A stretch of 64,000 nt of DNA. It comes from Erodium maritimum. Taxonomy: Eukaryota; Streptophyta; Magnoliopsida; Geraniales; Geraniaceae. Shown here piece by piece: positions 22,464 to 34,775 of this stretch. The first letter of the stretch is position 1. Each line of letters starts with the position of its first letter. The position numbers and the translations under genes are program-made. The stretch spans positions 63,632,617 through 63,696,616 of the forward strand of contig OY997588.1 of NCBI GenBank assembly GCA_963921825.1, given 5' to 3'. Under the pieces are notes generated by a model. That model was not told the DNA's origin. It ran no database searches and worked only from the letters and a program-made list of their open reading frames with translations.

Positions 22464-24326
22464 GTGCTACCTTCGGGATTCACAAGACGGTGTTGAAAGT
22501 TTCGGTTTTGACATGTTAATTTGCCAAATGTTTGATAACATGTTTTAAATTCTTGTTTATGGATTTCATGCATGTAAAATGCATTTTTGAAAATTACTTA
22601 AAATCCGGATTTTTTTGGAAAAAGTTTGATTTTCGGGTCTCGGGAGCGGGACTCTCGGGGAGCCGAAACCGGGACCGAACGGGGCTTCGTTGGACGGAGC
22701 TAGGCCGAGCATGACCATTGTATGGTTGATATGCCAAGGCTAAACCGTTTTGTTAGTTATGACGAGTTTGGAACCGTCATGACGAACTCGAAAATCAAAT
22801 GTTTAAAAGTTTCATTTTTGAACGGTTTCGATAAACCGAACATCAAATTTTTTCGAAACTTGGTTATTAATTAAAACCGGAAAATCACATGATGTTTGAT
22901 ACCATGCTTGTTTGATAACATGATGTGTGATGTGATGTTGGCATGGTGCACATTATACCCCCGAGCTCGATTTAATTATTTATCGCTTTTCACGGCCTTC
23001 GAGCTGTTAAAGTTAGCGTGTAATTATTCTTTCAAGGTGTGGTCGTCGAACCACTTGTTTGTAATATTTATTTATTCCTGACCTGCGAGTCGTGTATTAA
23101 ATTGTTATATTTTTCTCAAGACGAAGGAAGGGCGAAAAGGTCATTTGGTGGCTTTTCGGGTGTTGACATCGGCTTGGAGTCAGAGGAGCTCAAGAAGCTA
23201 GTGGGAGTTAGTTTAGGGGGCCATTATGTGCACATTTATCGCTTTATTCTTTTTTTAGTTTATGCGTGATTAATTCTATGTGTTGGATTAAAATTGCATG
23301 CTTAACTTTATTTACCGAGCATATCACCTCACATGCAAAGATAAAATTGGAATTTTAGTCCTTGTTTGTGAGCCCTTAGAACCGTCATTACATTAGATGT
23401 AGTTGACGGGTTCGAAGGAAGAATTACATATGATGTAATTTTAGGCATCATTGCATTTGGAATGTAGTTGATGTGCTCATCGCATCTAGGATGTGCCAAA
23501 GTTTTAAACACAATCGGACAAGTAAAAACGGGTCATGTCCGATACCTCCCAATTATCAACACCTTACTACCTCCCCGTCCTATGGGTGTCATGCGCATTA
23601 GAGGAGCATCCATGGGAAAGCGGGGTAGTAGGTTTGGACGACATATGTGGGTGTCGTGCGCATTAGCGGAGCACCTACATAGCGACGGGCCATAGTTGAG
23701 AATTGGTGGACCCGACTACGATTCTCAGCCTGAGGTTGAGCTAGGGTACCAGATAGGGTAAGTCGTGTACATAAGTACATACCCTAGCCAAGAGTCACAT
23801 TGGATGTGATTGGATGGAGTCCTACCTAGCTCGATTAAGTGGTGAGCATTAGTTCAACTTAATCGAGAGAATCAAGGATCTTGGTTTTAGATTCTAAAGG
23901 TTTAGAATCGATTGTTGGTGTTTAAGCTTGATCTTCAAAAAAATTATTCAGTTTACTGATTGAATGTTATCTGTTAATTACTCAAATTTTCAAACTCATG
24001 CCATTGGTTCATAATTTGAAAATAAGTGAAACGACAATAATACCGTTCATTGTTAAGGTGTTAAAATGAAAATTTCACTACCTTTAAAATAAAATCAGTT
24101 TTTTTTATAAATTCAATTTTTATTTAAGAAAAATATTTTTATTTTCAAAAATTCAGATTTTAATTTTAAAATTACATAAAAAATTAGATTTTATTTTTAA
24201 AAATTCAGATTTTATAAAAAAAAATCCATTTTTATACATAAATCATTTTTTATTTTTAATTCATATCTTTAATAAATTCCATTTCATTTTTACTTTTTTT
24301 TCAATTGAATACCCTTTCTTCAACCT
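22464..24326 (+). other. Copia internal region without recognisable coding sequence
   Basis: Gag, protease and integrase would be expected here. I see none. The first 900 bases look like leader, 23330-23900 has scattered short frames, and 24060-24300 is extremely A/T-rich with oligo-A and oligo-T runs. Either the coding part was deleted or it has decayed beyond recognition. Confidence 0.5.
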
Positions 24327-25339
24327 CGGAGTTGGATCTTTCGTTTTGATGAAGTTGTAATTGGATTTGGCTTAATCAAGAACAAGGATGAATCTTGCGT
24401 TTATAAGAAGGCTAGTGGGAGCAAGATTACCTTTCTGGTTCTCATTGAAAACGACATCCCAACCTTGCACGAGACTAAAGCTTGGTGAAGGAAGTGTTTC
24501 TCAATAAAAGACTTAGGAGATGCTTCTTATATCTTGGGGATTAAGATATGTAGAGATCGCACCAGGAGGGTCTTGGATTTAAGTTAGGGAACCTATGTGA
24601 ACGAGGCATTGAGTAGGTTCTCAATGCTCGATTCAAAGAAAGGACTCTTACCCACTAGTCATGGCATTCATCTCAGCAAGACTCAGTGTCCTACGACACC
24701 TGATGAGCTGTAAAGGATGATGCGAATCCCATGCGCCTAAGGTAGGATCGATCATATATGCCATGACTTGTATGAGACTAGACGTCTCGTAAGCCTTATA
24801 TTGTACCAGTAGACATCAGTCTAACCCAAGGGAAAGATGATGGTGAACTAGTCGTCGAAGGATGAGTAGACGCTAGTTTTCCAAGACAAATCCAGATGAC
24901 TTTAGAAGTCAGTCAGGATATGTGTTTACGTTGAATGGAGGAGCTTTAGCTGGGAGAGCGTAAAGCAAGATACCATTGTCGAATCTATGACAGAGGCCAA
25001 GTACATGGATGTTGTAGAGGCAGCTAAGGAGGCAATGTGGATTTGGAAATTCACGGCATGGTTGGGTGTAATTAAAAACCCATCCAGCCCGGTGAATCCA
25101 TTTTGTGACAACACAAGAGCCATTGCGCAAGCTAAAAGCCCAGATCGCATAACAAATCCAAACATGTACTGCGACATATCCACCTCATCAGAGAAATATT
25201 GAACCGAGGTGAAGTGAAGATAACCTATATTGCAACAAATAATAACATACCCAACCCTATGACTAAGGTAGTGTCGTTGGCTAAACATGTTAGACATGTG
25301 AAGTCGATGAGGACATATTGGAGTTTAGATTGGAACTAG
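24327..25339 (+). pseudogene. pol: Copia pol remnant: RT and RNase H
   Basis: Translation in shifting frames gives RT motifs such as RFDEVVIGFGLIKN, VYKKASGS and KDLGDASYILGIKI. An RNase H region follows at 24987-25202 with EAAKEAMWIWKF and FCDNTRAIAQAKSP. The frame ends with RGEVKITYIATNNNIPNP and a TAG at 25337-25339, right before the polypurine tract. The catalytic YVDD stretch is missing: FLVL is followed directly by ENDIP, consistent with an in-frame deletion of a few codons. Several stops occur. It cannot encode an active enzyme. Confidence 0.85.
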
Positions 25340-25352
25340 GGTAGTGGGAGAT

Positions 25353-26917
25353 TGTTAGTCTTAGTGCCTATAGTGCAATCCTAAATGTCCAAATGTATAT
25401 ATCATCATTAGCAATAAAATTAAAGCGGCTTTATATTACTTATGTGTTGGAGTAATATATCGATGTGTGCTCTGATCTATGCCCACCATGCGAATAGAAC
25501 CATAGATCGAGATAGATCACACTCGATGGGTCCCTAGTCAACAAACCTTCACTAGAAGCGACTAGTATGAAAGACGGCTCTTTATGACTTACGTTCTATT
25601 AGTCATTGGAATGGGATTCTGCAGTTTGATCATAGATATCATGTTGGACATGATATTGGACGACCCGACATGAATATGTGCCATACATCAAGCCATGATA
25701 ACGACCAAGATTGGCTTGGGGACGGACTGCATGAGTGACACGAAAGACGGCTAAGGGATTTATCCCTCATACTATGGTATGGGCAAGATATCGGTTCTCG
25801 ACCGCTTGATCGAGAGTGACTGAAAGAATAGCATGGTCATGCACATGATACTGGGTATCATATATTCAGTCATCTCACATATCAAGGAACAGTGATTGAG
25901 AATAATAAGGATGACGACTCTATGCCTTATCTCAATCAGGATATCGAAGATAAAAGGATAATTACAGGGACGACGGAAAAGTTAGAATCGATAGGGTCGA
26001 TACGTTATGTAGTGTCAGGCAATACCAAAGTCTCGTTAGTTTCCATTTAAATAGGATCAACTAAAATGGGATTTTACGTTGATCTATTTACATGCATAAA
26101 CCTAAGGGTCATATCGGAGGGTGAAACTCATTGACACATTTATGGAGAATGGGCAAAAGGGACTTGTCTCGGGACATGACCAAAACTGGATTTTGGGTCA
26201 TGTGCCCGTAAGTGAATAGGACTTTACGGATCGAGACAAGGCTTGGAGTCTTGGGCTTGATCGCGTCGGATAATTTTGGACATTTCCGGTATGGAAGGCT
26301 TTGAGGCAATGAGCGAATCACGGGACCTCGTTGGAAATGGCCACGGGCCATGTTCCAAGAGTCCCATGTAACCAAGGCCCATGGAACTAATTAATCAAGT
26401 CTTGATTAATTAGTACTAAGTAAGCAACACAAGAATTAAGGTGTTGGTGATTCACCACCTAACCCCATCTTGTCTATCCATACTTTGTCCTATTTACACC
26501 TTACTTCTCACCATACTTGTCTCATGCCTTTAGTTCGACAAGTATGAGTTTTTTTTATGTTTAAGTCATCTTTTTTCAACATAACAAACACAATACAAGA
26601 ATAGGAAACACAACTCCCCCCCCACCCCCTCCCTTGCAATTTCGGCCAAGGCAAGCTCCCACCTTCATTTTTGTGTTCTTGAGTCCTCAAAGAGAAGAAC
26701 TACGTGGCTTTGATTCCCATGTGGATACGTAGGCGTCTTGGAGACTCAAGCCAATCATTCGTTACCTGGTGTTCTTGTTTTCGTAAGAAATAATGCTCAA
26801 TTTTTCTCTTGTGAATCCATTCTTTGTTAGTTGTTTAATGATTTTAATCGTCTCTTGGTTCTCATTGATTTTACGCTACGAGTTGGTTCAACTCCAACCC
26901 TACCTCGAGACCCAACA
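25353..26917 (+). repeat. Copia 3' LTR
   Basis: The LTR begins TGTTAG after the polypurine tract and ends CCCAACA. It lacks about 135 bases around 25690 that are present in the solo LTR and the 5' LTR. Otherwise it aligns along its whole length. Confidence 0.88.
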
Positions 26918-27405
26918 CTAGTCCTGATAATTTTTTTATATTATAATATCTAATGATATTTAGAAGGATTGATAATGAACCTTCACATCACTCATTTTTA
27001 TCAAACTATCTGATCATCAAGCTTCTGCATAATTATTCACATGGATACTTCTCAAAAAAGCTGCATGATCAATGAAGCAATCTGGTTGTTTCAATTATTA
27101 AAAATATGGTCTCAATCTTACTTTCAGTGCATCCCCCTGCACTTTGTCAAAGATGCATCATTTGTGACACTCTACCTGCATTTCTTCTTTGGCGGATTAA
27201 TTCATGCTTGTCATTTTAATTGTATTCTTCTTTCAGTTTTGGGCTTTAGTTGTTTTCACCTCTAAGATGGTTTTCTCTCTTTTTGAGAGTGGTTTGGCTT
27301 TTGTACTAATTTTCTCTGCAATCTGTGGCGAGATTTCATAGGATGTAACCATTTTCTACCTCCGAAAAGATTTGATTTTAATTTGTTGTTGCTGATAAAA
27401 TAAAA
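26918..27405 (+). mobile_element. Probable retroposon 3' end with shared LINE tail
   Basis: The right end at 27319-27405 carries CAATCTGTGGCGAGATT, then GTAACCATTTTC, then TTGCTGATAAAATAAAA. This is the same layout as the tails of elements C and D. The upstream part shows no coding motif and no 5' end or target-site duplication was found, so the element is probably 5' truncated. Confidence 0.5.
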
Positions 27406-28494
27406 CTTACATAACGAACATCAGAATAAAAATTTCTTTAAATGTTTCCTGCAAAACCATCCTATTTTTGTTTAAATAAAAGTAAGGTTAGTTGATTGGT
27501 GGCAATGTAGTGGGTAGCTAGGGTTTCACATGGCCCAATAATTATCTGCTGTGTTAATCAGTGGTAAGACTTTTTCTTACAAATAAGGAGGCCTACATGT
27601 ACATTCACATTGATCTACTTATGATAGTGTAATGTTCAATTTTTCCCGAATTAAACTCACAAGAACCAAATTAACTTTGTAAGAAAAGGATATGCTGGTA
27701 CATTCATTATTGACAATTAGCCCTACATTTTACATGTTGTTTAAGCCTCCTTCGGGTCATTTTCAATCCTTTTCATCTTTTTATCATTAGCTAGAGATAG
27801 GGGACTTGAGTTAATTACCCAATAATGGCTCTAAGTTTTTCACTAATAACAATCTTCCCTTCCTTTGCTCTCTCGTCCTCTAGTCTTCTACAACTACCAA
27901 ACGGTCAACATTTGATTTTAATATGTTGCTAGCTTTCTACAAAAAAAACATCTTGTCGTGAAAAAATCTATTAACATGACCAGTTACTTTTAAATGTACA
28001 ATGTATGGTAACGACCGTTGATTTGTAGATTTTAGTCAGAAAACAATCGACATTATCGTGTCTTGTCCGTAGACATATTCAGAAGGAGGGCACTGCCTAA
28101 TAAACTAGAATCGATGCAGTCAAGATCTTAAGTCACTTTCCCACTCTTGCATGAAAAAAGGGACCCTATGGATTCTATTTTCACTAGTGAGGTCCAAGTA
28201 TTGAATCAATGTTTTCCCAAATGTTACAGGGTCTCCATCTGTGACCAAACTCATCACTCGAGCATCAACATGGTTGCATTAAACTTTTCAGTTGCATGAT
28301 GGGTGTGGTTTTAGTTAAAAGTTTGGTCCCTTTCTCTTCCGGTTTGGTCCAAATTCTATATTGATGTTTGGTATGTACTTTCATTGGTGTCCACCCAACC
28401 AACCAACCAACTTCCATATAGTTAATTTCATCTTCTTCTTTTTTAAACTCAAATAGACCCCAAAATTCCAACTGACATGTGAAAAGATTCAACT
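27406..28494. other. Non-coding, A/T-rich stretch
   Basis: I see no gene, RNA or transposon boundary in this kilobase. A short CCAACCAACCAAC run lies near 28397-28411. Confidence 0.5.
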
Positions 28495-29099
28495 ATGACC
28501 TTGTAAAAACCCTAGCCTTACCTTCCGTCCCCCCTTATTCGTGCATCCACCGGCGAAGCCAGTGGCCTTCGGCCACAGTTGAAGCCGGTGGTGGTAGTCT
28601 CTCTTCCCTCTTCCCTTCCTTCCCTCGTTTTTTTCCTTCGGCCTCTTCTCCGGTGAGGCTCCCTTCCCCCTCCTCTCTTCTTTCATCTTCATTTCTCAGT
28701 CGCTTCTTTAGCTGTTAGCTCGTCGGACTCGGGCTTCGGTTGATCCTTGTAGCTGTTGCCTCGCCGGATTCAGTCTGGTGTTCCAGATCTGGTAGCCAAA
28801 CCAGATCTGTGCGTGGTTTTGCTCTTAGTTCCCCAACGGCTGTGGCTTTGGAGTCTCGTCTCGACCTGAGCGCAGCTCATCCTTCTCCGGCCGTCCTCCG
28901 TTCTCGGCCCCAGCGACTGCTTCGTGCTCATCTCTGGCCTGTGCGTGGTCGCTGGTTTGTTCTCATGGTCGGGAATTTCAGTTTAATCGGTGTTCACTTC
29001 CAAGACGTTCTGGTCAGACGCGGTAGACCTCCTCAGACTCCGGCTCCGTTTTCCCTTCCAACCTAGTGTCTTCTTGACCCGATGAGCGGCCTGGTTTTC

Positions 29100-29915
29100 C
29101 TGGCCGTTTTGTGAAATACTTTGTGGTGTGAGAATGAAGCTATTAACTTGACGTCCTGCGGTTTTAACACAGAAAAGGACACGACAAGCGTACCGGTCGT
29201 CAAGTAGTATTTTTGGAATTTAAGTTCCAGATTATCGTACCCAAGGGAGCACAAGACAAGCATTTCCTATTTGAAGTTCATAGTTAAGTTGTTTCGATAA
29301 TATGATGGTTTTTGGTTTTAAAAGATCATGCAAATGTAAACAAGTAATTAAAAGGTGAACAAGTATTTAGGTAAAACCGAAGATAGTAGAATCCGAGAAA
29401 AAGATAATGTAAGGTTTTTGGGTTCATAGAGACCAATTCCAATGCATTTAAATGACGATGAACACTGTGAAGTTGTCTGATTTTAGGGTCAACGAATCGT
29501 CTCTCAAACTAGTCCTAACTCCTCACGTTGTTTCGGACCCTAATGGAATCTAACCACCTAGTTCTCACGAATCAAGATGTAGGGAGACCCAAAGCACTAC
29601 ATTCTGTGATAATTTCTAACTTTCGGTACGAATCCTATGGTTTTTCCAATCGCGTTAACCTAGCTATCACTAGTCTAGATTTAAACCCAATTTGTATAAG
29701 ATTTCTAACCTAATTACAACCCACCTCTCACTAGTGTTAGATTGCAATTCCCACCTTCTATCAGGCCTACCCGGAAGATAGAGCATTAAGTTCAAATCTA
29801 ATGAAAACCCTAAATCAAATCAACCAACACAATACTCTTTCATACATGTAATACATTGGAAAGTAAATCTCTACTCTCCCATAACCCTAGATTATGGGGT
29901 TTAGCTACTCATGCA
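29100..29915. other. Non-coding block interrupting LINE B
   Basis: This block separates the LINE leader from ORF1-like sequence and has different composition. It contains GTACCGGTCGTCAAGTAGTA and later TCGTACCCAAGGGAGCAC, and ends with GGGGTTTAGCTACTCATG. Such phrases recur in plant repeat families associated with LTR retrotransposons. No LTR or duplication boundary was identified, so the insertion is inferred only. Confidence 0.4.
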
Positions 29916-29920
29916 GAAAG

Positions 29921-30660
29921 AAGATTAGTAATGCTTTAGGTTCTATGCTCCAAGTTATTCGTAAGTACTTTGAGGGGCTCTTTGACCTCATTCATAATAG
30001 AGCAAGGATCGTGCCATCCTCTTTGGCTTTCCTTCTGGGTTCTGTTTCTCTAGATCTTTGGGTTGAACTTGTTGCTGTTAGTTTGATTCCATCACCTATC
30101 TCTCCGCGTCCCCAATCTCCGTGTGAATCTGAATCAGACTCTCCGGCAAGCCCTAAGTCTCTGACGCTATCCAATAAAGACAACTTTCAAAATTCGAATC
30201 GCATCAGGGTCTCAATGATTTTGAGGACTCTTTTCTTGGCTCAGGTGATCTTTTAAACATCCCCGACTCTTCTCTAAGCTTATCTAGTTATCCAATTGAG
30301 AAAGAGTCTATCGTTTCAGGTAGCCATGTCATGCGTAGGTCGCAAGAAACATCTCATATGATTGCGAAAGCCAATTCTCGCTCAGAAAAGAAGACCTTTC
30401 GAGTTTCAGACCCCTCAAAGAAATCATCTCCTAGCAAATCCCGACAATCTAAACTCAATACCTAGATTTATGTTAAAAAGCTAGGCTTTAAAGATCTTTC
30501 TACTAGAGGAGCAATAAGGGAGTAGTTCGAAAATCTAGAGGCAGAGATCTCTGATCGTTTGCAACTTGAGGAAGCAGATTTATCTAGACCTTGTTATAGA
30601 CTCTGGTGGAGGCACGATTTACCCGGTTGCCTCTCCCGTTCCTCCTCAATCTTCCTCCTC
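29921..30660 (+). pseudogene. LINE B ORF1 C-terminal remnant
   Basis: Fragmented frames include a Ser/Pro-rich part (30087-30190) and, in another frame, a Ser/Lys-rich stretch with FRVSDPSKKSSPSKSRQSK. Position directly upstream of the endonuclease suggests it is the tail of ORF1. No RRM or zinc knuckle is recognisable, so the assignment rests on location and composition. Confidence 0.4.
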
Positions 30661-30667
30661 TTGTAAC

Positions 30668-33600
30668 ATGAGAGGAGCAAACTCTCCTTACAAGAGGAGA
30701 GACATTAAAAGGGTTATCTTGGCAAATCTTCTCGATTTTGTGCTTCTTCAAGAAACAAAGGTTGATGTTATCTTGGCTAGCTTCCTACGTGATTGTGTAC
30801 TTTTCAATGACTAGGCCTATTTTTTTATTCCTTCGGATGGAGCCTTTGGAGGAGTCTGTTCTGTCTGGAAGGAATCGATATTTCAGGTTACCTCTTCTAG
30901 ACAAATTGGCAATGCCCTTGTTTGGTCTAGAATGTTCTTGCCCTCCGGTTCTGAAATCTCCATTTTCAATGTTTACGGGCCTTCTACTTTCTCAAGACGT
31001 CGTTCTCTTTGGAACTCTTTGCTTCAAGCTCGTGCTTCTTTTGGGGACTATTTAATCATAGGAGGAGACTTTAACTCTGTATTGGAAGCTGGTGAGAGAC
31101 GTAATAACTCAACCTCCCTATCTGATTGTTCTTTATTCTCAGACTTCTTGCAAGATATGGAATAGCTTGATCTCGATCTATTAAGAGCCAAGTATACATG
31201 GTATGGAGGAGGTTCTAAGTCATATCTTCTTGATCGTTACCTGGTTTCTACCTCCGTTCTAGAGATTTTGGGCGACTTGACTCAACAAAGACTCCCTCGA
31301 TCTTTATCTAATCATCTTCCAGTGTCTCTATTTTCTTCTGTTTTGAACCAGGGTCCCAAACCCATGTGTTTTATCAATGCTTTGACTGAGCATAAGCACT
31401 TTATAGCAGACGTCCAAGCCTTATAGGATTCAAACTCTTGGTAAGGTTCAGCAAGCTACTACCTCTGGTTCAAGCTCAAAAGTCTGCGTGTAGATTTGCA
31501 ACGTTGCAACCGTTAAGTTTTTGGCTGTGTTGATCGCAAAGTTGAAGCTCTGGAAGCTGAATTGAAATACTTTGATGATCTCCTTGATGATAGATATCTC
31601 TCTAGCTCATAATACATTTCCGTAAGTAAAAGGTTCTCGCTTGCATCTAGAGCTAAAAAGCTCGTCTGAAATGGCACAAGCTCGGGGACGTCTGCTCCAG
31701 GTTTTCCATCGAATTGCTAACCTCCGTGTTGTGAGGAATAAGATAGTGCAGATTCGCGATAGCCTGGATATTCTCTAAAAATCCTTATGATATCAAATCG
31801 CATGCTGCAGATAACTTTCGAAATTGCTTCTCAAAACTGGCTACGCCACGGTTGCCTCTGCCTCCACTTCCTTTCTCTTATCTCTCAGCTTTTCTGGAAG
31901 ATCCTTTCTTGCAAGAGGAGATACTTGCTGCAATTTCTGACTGTGGATCGAAAAAGGCTTTGGGGCCGGATGGATTCTCTATATTGTTCTTCAAAGTTTG
32001 CTGGGACACAATCAAAGTAGATATGCTGCTTTTCTTTTATGAATTTTATGATTTTGGAAACATTAGGAAGTGATTAGACTCCACATTTTCACCCTGATTT
32101 CAGAGATTAGAAATGTCGATCGTATGAAGGATTTCAGACCGATAATTCTTATATTTGGCCCTTCCAAGATTCTAGCTAAAGTGCTATCTAATCGCCTCCG
32201 TCAGGTCCTAAACGATATTGTTAGTGATTCCCAATATGGTTTTGTAGCTGGCCATGAATTAGTTGACGGAGTTATGATTAATACTAAGGTAATTGATATG
32301 GTCAAGAGATCTAGTGAGGAAGTGGTTGTTCTTAAGCTCGATTCTGAGAAAGCTTTCGATAAGGTGCATTGGGACTATGTGGATGAGGTAATGGCTACCA
32401 TGGATTTTGGCTCGTAGTGGCACTCTTGGATGTTATCTTGTTTCAGGTCCTATGTTGCAGTTCTTGTGAATGGCTCTCCCAGCCATGATTTTCCCATTCA
32501 AAATGGGCTCGCCAGGGCTGCCCCCTCTCCCGTTCTATCTTCCTGCTTGTTGCTGAGGGTCTCCACCAAGTGTTGGAGGAAGGTATTAGGTTGGGATATT
32601 ATTCTAGTGTTCAGATGAGTTTGGGCCTCAAGATCAATTTTGAGAAATCCACAACTATCCTATTGAATGCTCCTTCTTGCTCTCCTATTTCAGTTGCTTC
32701 TTCTTTGGGTTGTTTGGTGGGATCTCTTCCCATTAAATACTTGGGTTTCAGTTTGGGAGCCAACCCAAGAATGGCCTCTTTTGGGGATCCTGTTATTCGG
32801 AAATTCAAGGACTTCCTTGCTCTCTAGAAAACTAAGGATCTCTCTCTGCCAGGCAGGTTAATATTGATTAAATCTACTCTATCTGCTCTGCCCGTGTTCT
32901 TTATGTCTCTGTTCAGGGCCCCTAAAGGAGTCATTCTGATTTGGAAAACTCGAGACGACGTTTCTTATGGCACAATCGGGCTCATTCCTGAGTTTTTTTG
33001 CGAAGTTCGTTGGTCCTTTGTTTGTAAGCCCAAGACTAAGGGTAGTTTGGGAATCTGGGAAATAGAGAGAATTAACCACAGCTTGCTAGCTAAGTGGTTT
33101 CGGCGCTTTGCTTCCGAAGAGGATTCTTTATGGAAGCGTATTCTCTATGCTAAGTTTGGTTGGAGTTTGTGAGAACGGGATCTCTTTATGCTCGATAATC
33201 TTGTTTCCTCTTTCTTATTCGGTCATATTATGGAGTTGATTAAGGATATAGTTTTCAGAGACATTTTTGGTAGCTAAAGTCTCCATCGTCACTTGGTTGT
33301 GAAGACCATATTGATTTTTGGTAGGATGTTTGGATTGGCACCTCAGCCTTGCGCAATCGATTTCCCAGGCTCTATCTCATTTTTCTGGGGAAATGGATGA
33401 GAGTGGGTGAGTTTTGGCGTGAGGGTATCTGGGACATTGACTACCATCGTTCTTTCCTTTTCTCCTAGGAGAGGGACGACTCAATTGAGCTTATGGATCT
33501 TTCAAGCTCGGTCTACAATAGGACAGGCTCTAGTGATGTGGTTGTTTGGTCTCATAGAGAGTCTGGTTTCTCCTCAACCTCTTCTTATCGGTTATTATCC

Positions 33601-33830
33601 GGTTCTACTCCTTCTCCTATTGCTTGGGCTGGTTTTCTTTGGATAAATAACCCCCCTAAGTATAGCTCTTTGGTTTGGTTAATAGCTCATGATGTTGTAC
33701 CCACCAAGTCTTTCTTAAAAGGGAGAGGTATTCATATCTCTCTCCAGGACATGCTCAGTTCCTTTTGCCTCTGGGTTTTTAAGGACACCTCTCACCTCTT
33801 TTTTTCACTATGACTATGCCTGTCTGTTAG
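30668..33830 (+). pseudogene. LINE B ORF2: endonuclease, RT and zinc-binding domain, inactivated
   Basis: The endonuclease part starts with MRGANSPYKRRDIK and includes LLQETKVD, IFNVYGPS and IIGGDFNSVLEAGER, with in-frame TAGs at 30812 and 31163. Its late motif reads SNHLPVSL where SDH is expected. The RT part contains KKALGPDGFSILFFKVCWDT, MKDFRPI, FVAGHELVDGV and DSEKAFDKVHWDYV. The FADD catalytic block is absent: sequence jumps from GYYSSVQ to GLKINFEKS near 32605. The segments IKYLGFSLGA and LILIKSTLSALPVFFMSLF follow, then a zinc-binding RVT region near 33500-33810. At least two frameshifts are present. Confidence 0.85.
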
Positions 33831-34230
33831 GGTCAAAGGTTTTTTTGTTGCTGGTCTACTTTTTGGATTATGCCTGGTGATTGTGTGTCCTTAATTTCTG
33901 TTTGGAGAGGTTAGGGTAGAACTTGTTGGTGGAGATCATGGGTAATGGTTGGCTACCTTTGTTTTTGGCATATTTGGCTATAGAGGAACTCTATCTTTTG
34001 TTTTTCGCCAGCAAGGTGAGTCGTTGGATGCAGTTTTTAGCACCTTCAGCTACACAATTTCAGCATCTGTAAAATCGTTGGTGATCTTTATGATGCGGCC
34101 ACCCTTATCTTTTGGATGGCCTCTCCCTCATGTTTTATTTCTTCTGTTAGGAGATGAGTTCTCATTTTTTTCCTCTTTTGGAGGTTATTGAGGTTTTTTA
34201 GCTCGGCTTTGTAATTTATTATTCCAGATT

Positions 34231-34775
34231 TTAAGAAATGGTCACGACCTAAGGAATCAAGGATCACCCTCCCTCTAAGAACTCTCACATGTAAGTCGTA
34301 TCCTAGGTCCCCTCAGGCCACCAAGAATCTTGGAAAATTGGTGTTACTTTAACGTTAAGTCAACTGACCACATGTTAGGGGTATGCAAAGGATGGAAGGA
34401 ACAAGAAAAAAAATGAAATAATCTCAAGCCAAGGAAATATGCACGAACGAAAGGAAGAGTGCTTTTTCCATCATAAAAGGGTGGAGAGCCCGGCATTGGA
34501 ACCCATCCAAGAAGTCCTCCCTTACCCCATCCTATATCAGGTAAGATCTACGAAGGAACCTTGCTGAGTCCAATGATATTCTTGTTCTGGTTAGAGGTGT
34601 AAGAGGAGCCCTCGAATGACCAGTAAAAGGCAAATCCTAGTCTAAGCAACTTCCTAGTATCTTACATTTATCTACAATCGACTCCTAGCCAAAAATTTCA
34701 TCTTTCCTTAAAATAAAAAGAAATATCATCATACTGAGGTAAAATCGGCCACAAACCACTCTTAACCTATAATTG
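34231..34775. other. Non-coding stretch
   Basis: I see no gene or repeat boundary between the LINE B end and the first foldback element. Confidence 0.45.

Larger units (their letters stand above)
20742..26917 (+). mobile_element. Degenerate Ty1/Copia element
   Basis: Two LTRs of 1.71 kb and 1.57 kb enclose a 2.9 kb internal domain with a tRNA-iMet primer site, the 3' part of pol and a polypurine tract (GTGGGAG just before 25353). Gag, protease and integrase are not recognisable. Five-base flanks differ (GCTGT before, CTAGT after), so the two ends were probably brought together by recombination or have diverged. LTR length recalls Angela-like Copia families, but lineage cannot be set without RT phylogeny. 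Confidence 0.85.
28495..34230 (+). mobile_element. Decayed L1-type LINE B
   Basis: The order on the plus strand is a CT-rich leader beginning near AAAACCCTAGCC (28504), an interrupting non-coding block (29100-29915), an ORF1 remnant (29921-30660) and ORF2 with endonuclease, RT and zinc-binding parts (30668-33830). The 3' end near 34230 is degraded, with a CCTCTTTTGGAGG hairpin close by, and no A-run or target-site duplication is visible. Many stops show the copy is old. Confidence 0.8.

Noticed and set aside
26918-26923. TAGTC after the Copia 3' LTR as the partner of the solo LTR TSD
   Set aside because: It is offset by one base from the LTR end and the solo LTR already has its own perfect pair.
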